Shown here: in pieces, positions 60,319 through 64,000 of the stretch
Layout of the letters: each line of letters begins with the position of its first letter
How positions within the stretch are numbered: the first letter of the stretch is position 1
Assembly: GCA_013297755.1 (NCBI GenBank)
Contig: JAAFIH010000003.1
Coordinates: forward strand, 136,272-200,271
Origin: Cytophagales bacterium
Lineage (GTDB): Bacteria; Bacteroidota; Bacteroidia; Cytophagales; UBA9547
Direction of reading: 5' to 3'
DNA: 64,000 bases
The notes under the pieces: model-generated
Seen by the model: only the letters and a program-made list of their open reading frames with translations
What the model was told of the DNA's origin: nothing
The model's database searches: none
Made by a program: the position numbers and the translations under genes

Positions 60319-61134
60319 TTATTTATTACTAAAATATTCCCTTAATTGTTGTATTTGTTCTATAGTTAAATTTGTTAGTTCACTAATAATTTCGTTATCA
60401 AACCCTCTTAAAATAGCTTTTTTAGCAATTTCATTGCGTTCTTCTTCACGTTCAAGAGTGATGACTTGCCTTTTACAAACCTCTATTTTGGCTTGCTCCC
60501 ACTCTTCTGGGCTGATATTTTCATAACCTACAACCTCAGAAGCACGTTTTATACCATCATTATTGAAATTAATTTGTGGGTTTTCGGGGTTGTGTATGCT
60601 TTCATAAATCAAATCCAACCAATCTCTGTAATTTTGTGGGGTATCTTTTCCTTTATAGTTAGGATTTAGATATATAAGTTCGTGGTTAAAAATTTTACGC
60701 TCTACGCCAAGTAAATTTTTAGGGTTCAAATGCGAAATTAATACTTCGTCTTTGTATAATTCTTTAGTTTTTGAGTGAACTTTGTAGGGTGCTGTCATTA
60801 CTACAATAGTGTAAACCGTTTTTTCTACAGTATAGTCATCAGATGTACGCTGCTGTTGTGTAATGGCTTGTAAATGATAATGCAAAAATCTATCAAAATT
60901 GTGGTCGTACTCTACTTTTTGAATTTCTATTACTATTCTGCGTATGATGTCTTCTGCAAAAATATCATATTTGAAAGCAATATTACCCATTTTGGGTTGA
61001 AAAGCCTTTTCTGTTTCTATAGTTTCTGGTTCTATATCAATACCAACTATGTCTTTTACAAAAGCCTTGAAAACAACTTTATCGGTAAAGGCTTTCTTAA
61101 AAAAAACTTCATTATCTAATCTAGCAAGTATCAA
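60319..61134 (-). CDS. Rpn-type PD-(D/E)XK nuclease / putative transposase
   Basis: The 271-residue protein belongs to the PD-(D/E)XK nuclease family transposase group (PDDEXK_2): start block LARLDNEVFFKKAFTDKVVFKAFVKDI, metal-binding residues in FKYDIFAEDIIRRIVIEIQKVEYDHNFDRFLHYH, and a C-terminal tail ELTNLTIEQIQQLREYF. Rpn relatives promote RecA-independent recombination in E. coli; others are toxins or selfish genes. No terminal repeats bound this gene. Its 3' tail is duplicated at 59026. The start is probably TTG at 61134. Confidence 0.9.
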   Translation of the reverse strand: MILARLDNEVFFKKAFTDKVVFKAFVKDIVGIDIEPETIETEKAFQPKMGNIAFKYDIFAEDIIRRIVIEIQKVEYDHNFDRFLHYHLQAITQQQRTSDDYTVEKTVYTIVVMTAPYKVHSKTKELYKDEVLISHLNPKNLLGVERKIFNHELIYLNPNYKGKDTPQNYRDWLDLIYESIHNPENPQINFNNDGIKRASEVVGYENISPEEWEQAKIEVCKRQVITLEREEERNEIAKKAILRGFDNEIISELTNLTIEQIQQLREYFSNK

Positions 61135-61328
61135 AATATTCTTTAATTTAATAACAATATTACAAAAAAATATTGAAAAGTAGGAGTTAATGGAAAATAA
61201 TTAGCAAACCCATTTACAAAATTAGACAAAATAATTCTTATAAAAACAAGAAGTATAAAATTTCAATATCGAATTATTCTTACAAAAAAATAGAATTAGA
61301 AATATATTTTACAAATAAAAAAACACAA

Positions 61329-61712
61329 TTACTTACTTGGCGATGCTGGTGCAGTATCTGTACTGGTTTCAGTTGGTTTTGATGCAGCTTCTTTTGGAGC
61401 CTCTTCAGCAGCTTTTTCGGGCTTGGGTGGCTCTGGTTTTATGACTTTGAGATAGGCTTTTGATTTTTTGTCAAAACCATTTTTGTTGGGATCTTGCACT
61501 CCATTGGGGTCTTTTACCAAATTTGGAAATCCCCATCCATAGCGTGGATTTTTATTTTTAAATAAATATGTAAACAAACTAACCCCTCTAAATTCGTCTC
61601 CATTGTGGTAATGCACCATTTTGACAGTGCATTGGCGACCTTTGCAACGCTTTATGGCACAAGAACTCGTACAAAAAAGTAAGAATAATAAAATTATAAA
61701 ACTATTTTTCAT
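61329..61712 (-). CDS. Hypothetical lipoprotein with Pro/Ala/Glu-rich tail, 127 aa
   Basis: A lipoprotein signal (LLLFCTSSC) is followed by a short conserved-looking part (CKGRQCTVKMVHYHNGDEFRGVSLFTYLFKNKNPRYGWGFPN) and a low-complexity tail of Pro, Ala, Glu and Thr from about residue 90 (PEPPKPEKAAEEAPKEAA). The tail may span the periplasm or surface layer. Family not recognised. It is 29 bp downstream of the rluA-type gene and may share its transcript. Confidence 0.75.
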   Translation of the reverse strand: MKNSFIILLFLLFCTSSCAIKRCKGRQCTVKMVHYHNGDEFRGVSLFTYLFKNKNPRYGWGFPNLVKDPNGVQDPNKNGFDKKSKAYLKVIKPEPPKPEKAAEEAPKEAASKPTETSTDTAPASPSK

Positions 61713-61741
61713 TTCTATTAATTATCAAAATTACTATAATT

Positions 61742-62455
61742 TTAAGAATATTTTTCTAATAATTTTATCAAAACCGAAAAATCTTTTGGATAAGGGGCCT
61801 TTGTTTCTATGGATGTGCCGTCCATTTTATTGAAAGTAAGCGAAAAAGCATGCAAAGCTACCCTTTTGATGATGGGTTGCTCTTCTGTATCATTTTTTAG
61901 ATTAAAATTTTTGGATTTCATTTGAGATAAAAACAAATCTTTGCCGCCATACAAACTATCGGCCAGTATAGCACTGCCAATGGTAGCCAAATGAATCCTA
62001 ATTTGGTGCATGCGACCTGTGATAGGAAAACAAGCAATCAAACTGGCTTGGTCGTAAACTTTGAGGGTGTTAAAAATGGTAGAAGCCAGCTTTCCTTCGG
62101 CTCTATCAATTTTTACATTTCCATCTTTGAGGGTTAGTATGGGCAATTCTACCAATCTGTTGTCTAATTTTTGTTTTGATGCAGATACAGCATGATAAAT
62201 TTTGACAACTTCTCGGTTCTCGAATTGCATAGACAAATGCCTATAAGCCTCTGGATTTTTGGCAATGGCCAACACACCTGATGTTTCTTTATCAAGGCGA
62301 TGACACACCTGTGGATCAGGAGTGTAGGCACGTGCCATTTTCAAAATATTTTGTTTTGTTATGTCTCTATCATCTAATGTAGAAACGCCATAAGGTTTGT
62401 TGATAAGCAAAAAATCGTTGTCTTCAAAAAGTATTAATTCTTTAAAATTTAACAT
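61742..62455 (-). CDS. RluA-family pseudouridine synthase
   Basis: The 237-residue protein has the catalytic motif CHRLDKETSGVL with Asp55, then AYRHLSMQFENREVVKIYHA and GRMHQIRIHLA, the RluA family order. There is no N-terminal S4 domain. It isomerises uridine in rRNA or tRNA; the exact site cannot be assigned. It follows the sensor kinase gene by 11 bp in the same direction. Confidence 0.93.
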   Translation of the reverse strand: MLNFKELILFEDNDFLLINKPYGVSTLDDRDITKQNILKMARAYTPDPQVCHRLDKETSGVLAIAKNPEAYRHLSMQFENREVVKIYHAVSASKQKLDNRLVELPILTLKDGNVKIDRAEGKLASTIFNTLKVYDQASLIACFPITGRMHQIRIHLATIGSAILADSLYGGKDLFLSQMKSKNFNLKNDTEEQPIIKRVALHAFSLTFNKMDGTSIETKAPYPKDFSVLIKLLEKYS

Positions 62456-62466
62456 TAAATAGGTAT

Positions 62467-63531
62467 TTATGTGCCTATGTGTGAGGCGATTTTAGATTTT
62501 TTAAGTTTAAAAGCAAACGTAGTTCCCTTGCCCAAGATACTCGAAACCATCACTTTGGATTTGTGGGCTTCGATAATTTCTTGCACTATGGCCAACCCTA
62601 AACCAGAGCCACCTTTGTCTTTGGAACGGCTTTTTTCGATGCGATAAAAACGCTCAAAAATACGATTTAAGTGTTCGGGCAGAATACCTGGTCCTTCGTC
62701 TTTTACCGAAATGATGACATTATCTTTATCAATATCAAAAGCTACAACTACTTTTGCTTTTTCATTTCCGTAATTTATAGCATTTTCTATTAGATTTTTA
62801 AGCACTTGCTTGATTTGGTAGCTATCGCCATTGACAAATAGTTGGGTGTTAGAAAACTCAGCAAATTTGAGTTGGACAAGTTTTTTTTCTGCCTTTTTTT
62901 CGAGCATTTCAAACACATCTTTGGTCAGCAAATGAATATCAAAGTCTTCCATATACATCTGCAATTCGCCAATTTCGAGTTGTGTTAGGGTAAGCAACTC
63001 TTCAACCATTTCTTGTAAACCATCTAAACTTTTGGCGGCTTTTTTCAAAAATTTTTCTCTTACATCTTTTTCATTCATGGCGCCATCGAGTAGGGTATGA
63101 ATAAAACCCTGGGCAGCAAAAATAGGAGTTTTGAGCTCGTGAGATATATCAGCCAAAAACTCTCTTCTAAAAACTTCTAGTTTTTTTAATTCATTAATTT
63201 CGGCCTGTTTTTTGGTTATATAAATATTAATCTCGTCATAAATCTTTTTTCTGCGATCGGTATCAGCCCCCGCCACCATCCATTCTTGGGTATCAAGGGT
63301 GGCTACATCCTTCTTTTTGATTCTATCCAAAACAGTATAAATCTTATTTATTTCAGTAAAAATAAGATATTCTAACGATAAATATACGCACACATAAGTT
63401 ACAAACAAGACTGATGGAAATACGACTATGAGCATGTCAGTATCCAAATGTCCTAAAAAAAATTGAATGACCATCACAGCTACAGCAACTATGAGAGAGA
63501 TAATGGCAGAAATAAGCCCAGAGTTAAACAC
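62467..63531 (-). CDS. Two-pass membrane sensor histidine kinase (PhoR-like)
   Basis: The 354-residue protein has two transmembrane helices at about residues 6-27 and 33-56 with almost no periplasmic loop, then a linker, HisKA with H131 in FLADISHELKTPIFAAQGFIHTLL, an N box LKNLIENAINYG, and DEGPGILPEHLNRIFERFYRI and GGSGLGLAIVQEII. It lacks PAS and clear HAMP domains, like the PhoR-type kinases of Bacteroidota. Its response regulator is not next to it. The start is GTG at 63531, 5 bp after the DivIC gene. Confidence 0.92.
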   Translation of the reverse strand: MFNSGLISAIISLIVAVAVMVIQFFLGHLDTDMLIVVFPSVLFVTYVCVYLSLEYLIFTEINKIYTVLDRIKKKDVATLDTQEWMVAGADTDRRKKIYDEINIYITKKQAEINELKKLEVFRREFLADISHELKTPIFAAQGFIHTLLDGAMNEKDVREKFLKKAAKSLDGLQEMVEELLTLTQLEIGELQMYMEDFDIHLLTKDVFEMLEKKAEKKLVQLKFAEFSNTQLFVNGDSYQIKQVLKNLIENAINYGNEKAKVVVAFDIDKDNVIISVKDEGPGILPEHLNRIFERFYRIEKSRSKDKGGSGLGLAIVQEIIEAHKSKVMVSSILGKGTTFAFKLKKSKIASHIGT

Positions 63532-63536
63532 TTTTT

Positions 63537-63839
63537 TTATTCGTTGGTTTTGATGATATATATATCTTCGGTTGGTTTTTTCATTAAGTAATGTTCACGG
63601 GCAAATTTTTCGACCTGAGCTGGGCTGCCAAAAATTTGATTTTTTTCTACTTTTACCTCTTCAATTTTTTTTATGTAATACAGCTTTTCATTTTCGAGGG
63701 TATGCAATTTTCTTGTCAATTTAAACTGGCTTATAAAATCGTTTGGATCGATAAAAACCATCCAAAGAAATAAAAAAAATCCAGTAGCAAAAAAGAAATT
63801 TCCGAAAAGTGGAATTATTCTTTTAAATATTTTTTTCAC
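63537..63839 (-). CDS. FtsB/DivIC-like septum formation initiator
   Basis: The 100-residue protein has a short basic N-terminus, one transmembrane helix (FFFATGFFLFLWMVFI) and a coiled coil (KLTRKLHTLENEKLYYIKKIEEVKVEKNQIFGSPAQVEKFAREHYLMKKPTEDIYII), which is the DivIC/FtsB pattern including the conserved REHYxMKKPxED block. It is part of the divisome FtsQLB subcomplex. The start is GTG at 63839. It heads a probable operon with the kinase and RluA genes. Confidence 0.9.
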   Translation of the reverse strand: MKKIFKRIIPLFGNFFFATGFFLFLWMVFIDPNDFISQFKLTRKLHTLENEKLYYIKKIEEVKVEKNQIFGSPAQVEKFAREHYLMKKPTEDIYIIKTNE

Positions 63840-63936
63840 AGATAATCAAATATAAGTATATTTTTCAAATTAATAACTGATGTTACGCAAAAATATTAAT
63901 TTATTGGATATTAATTTCTAATTTTAATAAAAAACT

Positions 63937-64000
63937 GTGAAAAATAGAGAATTATTGTTAGATACCTACACAGACTATCTGATTGGGTCTACCTTATCAG
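63937..64000 (+). CDS. First codons of a probable IS transposase, cut by the window edge
   Basis: From GTG at 63937 the frame reads KNRELLLDTYTDYLIGSTLS, resembling the N-terminus of IS4/IS701-type transposases (L-L-YTDYLI-S-), followed normally by an ATGLS block outside the window. Upstream, near 63880, CTGATGTTACGCAAAA could be the left terminal repeat. Only 21 codons are visible, so both calls are tentative. Confidence 0.5.
   Translation, partial: MKNRELLLDTYTDYLIGSTLS

Overview
The window is AT-rich DNA from the chromosome of a member of the Bacteroidota. Several independent signs agree: secreted proteins with type IX secretion (T9SS) C-terminal sorting domains, a TonB-dependent receptor with a carboxypeptidase-like N-terminal domain paired with a DUF4249 lipoprotein, a putative porin of the Bacteroidetes Porin_10 type, a YfhO-type membrane protein, and many TAnnTTTG boxes (the Bacteroidetes -7 promoter element) just upstream of genes. 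The exact genus cannot be read from the sequence. I saw no rRNA, tRNA or CRISPR array.

Layout. 1-3243: 5' part of a giant secreted repeat protein running off the left edge. 3244-4396: gene-free, packed with small non-autonomous repeats. 4397-8068: DUF4249 lipoprotein and TonB-dependent receptor. 8588-14344: minus-strand run of lipoproteins, a T9SS serine protease, truncated tandem copies of that protease and its partner lipoprotein, and a tail-fibre-like surface protein with a pentanucleotide repeat at its start. 14914-20572: mostly housekeeping genes (M23/LysM peptidase, ferredoxin, ribH, response regulator, ferritin, folK, DUF4159). 20730-26179: YfhO protein, sensor kinase, ECF sigma factor with an overlapping small protein. 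26592-32758: metY, pyrF, pdhB, lpxK. 32774-40882: porin, S4 protein, a large surface protein whose 3' end is duplicated 2.5 kb downstream, and between the two copies two Uma2 nuclease genes (one broken) and a dead DUF4160-DUF2442 pair. 41010-45720: homoserine dehydrogenase, a cytochrome c and a MauG-type peroxidase, a DUF433-DUF5615 toxin-antitoxin-like pair. 45863-50752: a 1629-residue T9SS protein with choice-of-anchor I, PhoX-like and Ig-like parts. 51194-57749: coiled-coil lipoprotein, sdhB without sdhC/A, CobW GTPase, CorA, SurA-like isomerase, barrel protein. 57987-64000: darcynin and Crp/Fnr regulator, Fic protein, Rpn-type nuclease, RluA, sensor kinase, DivIC, and the first codons of a probable transposase.

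The strongest non-gene signals are: (a) a family of small elements with CAGGGCAAA-type ends and 9-bp target duplications, one of which splits a DUF2442 gene so cleanly that removing it restores the reading frame; (b) a ~95-bp imperfect palindrome present five times; (c) eight pentamer units placed so that gain of one unit would join an upstream ATG in frame to a surface-fibre gene, a candidate phase switch; (d) tandem duplication of a lipoprotein-protease unit with a repeated breakpoint. Long degenerate satellites fill several intergenic gaps. No single new defence or biosynthetic system is evident; the novelty lies in surface-protein variability and in uncharacterised small mobile repeats.
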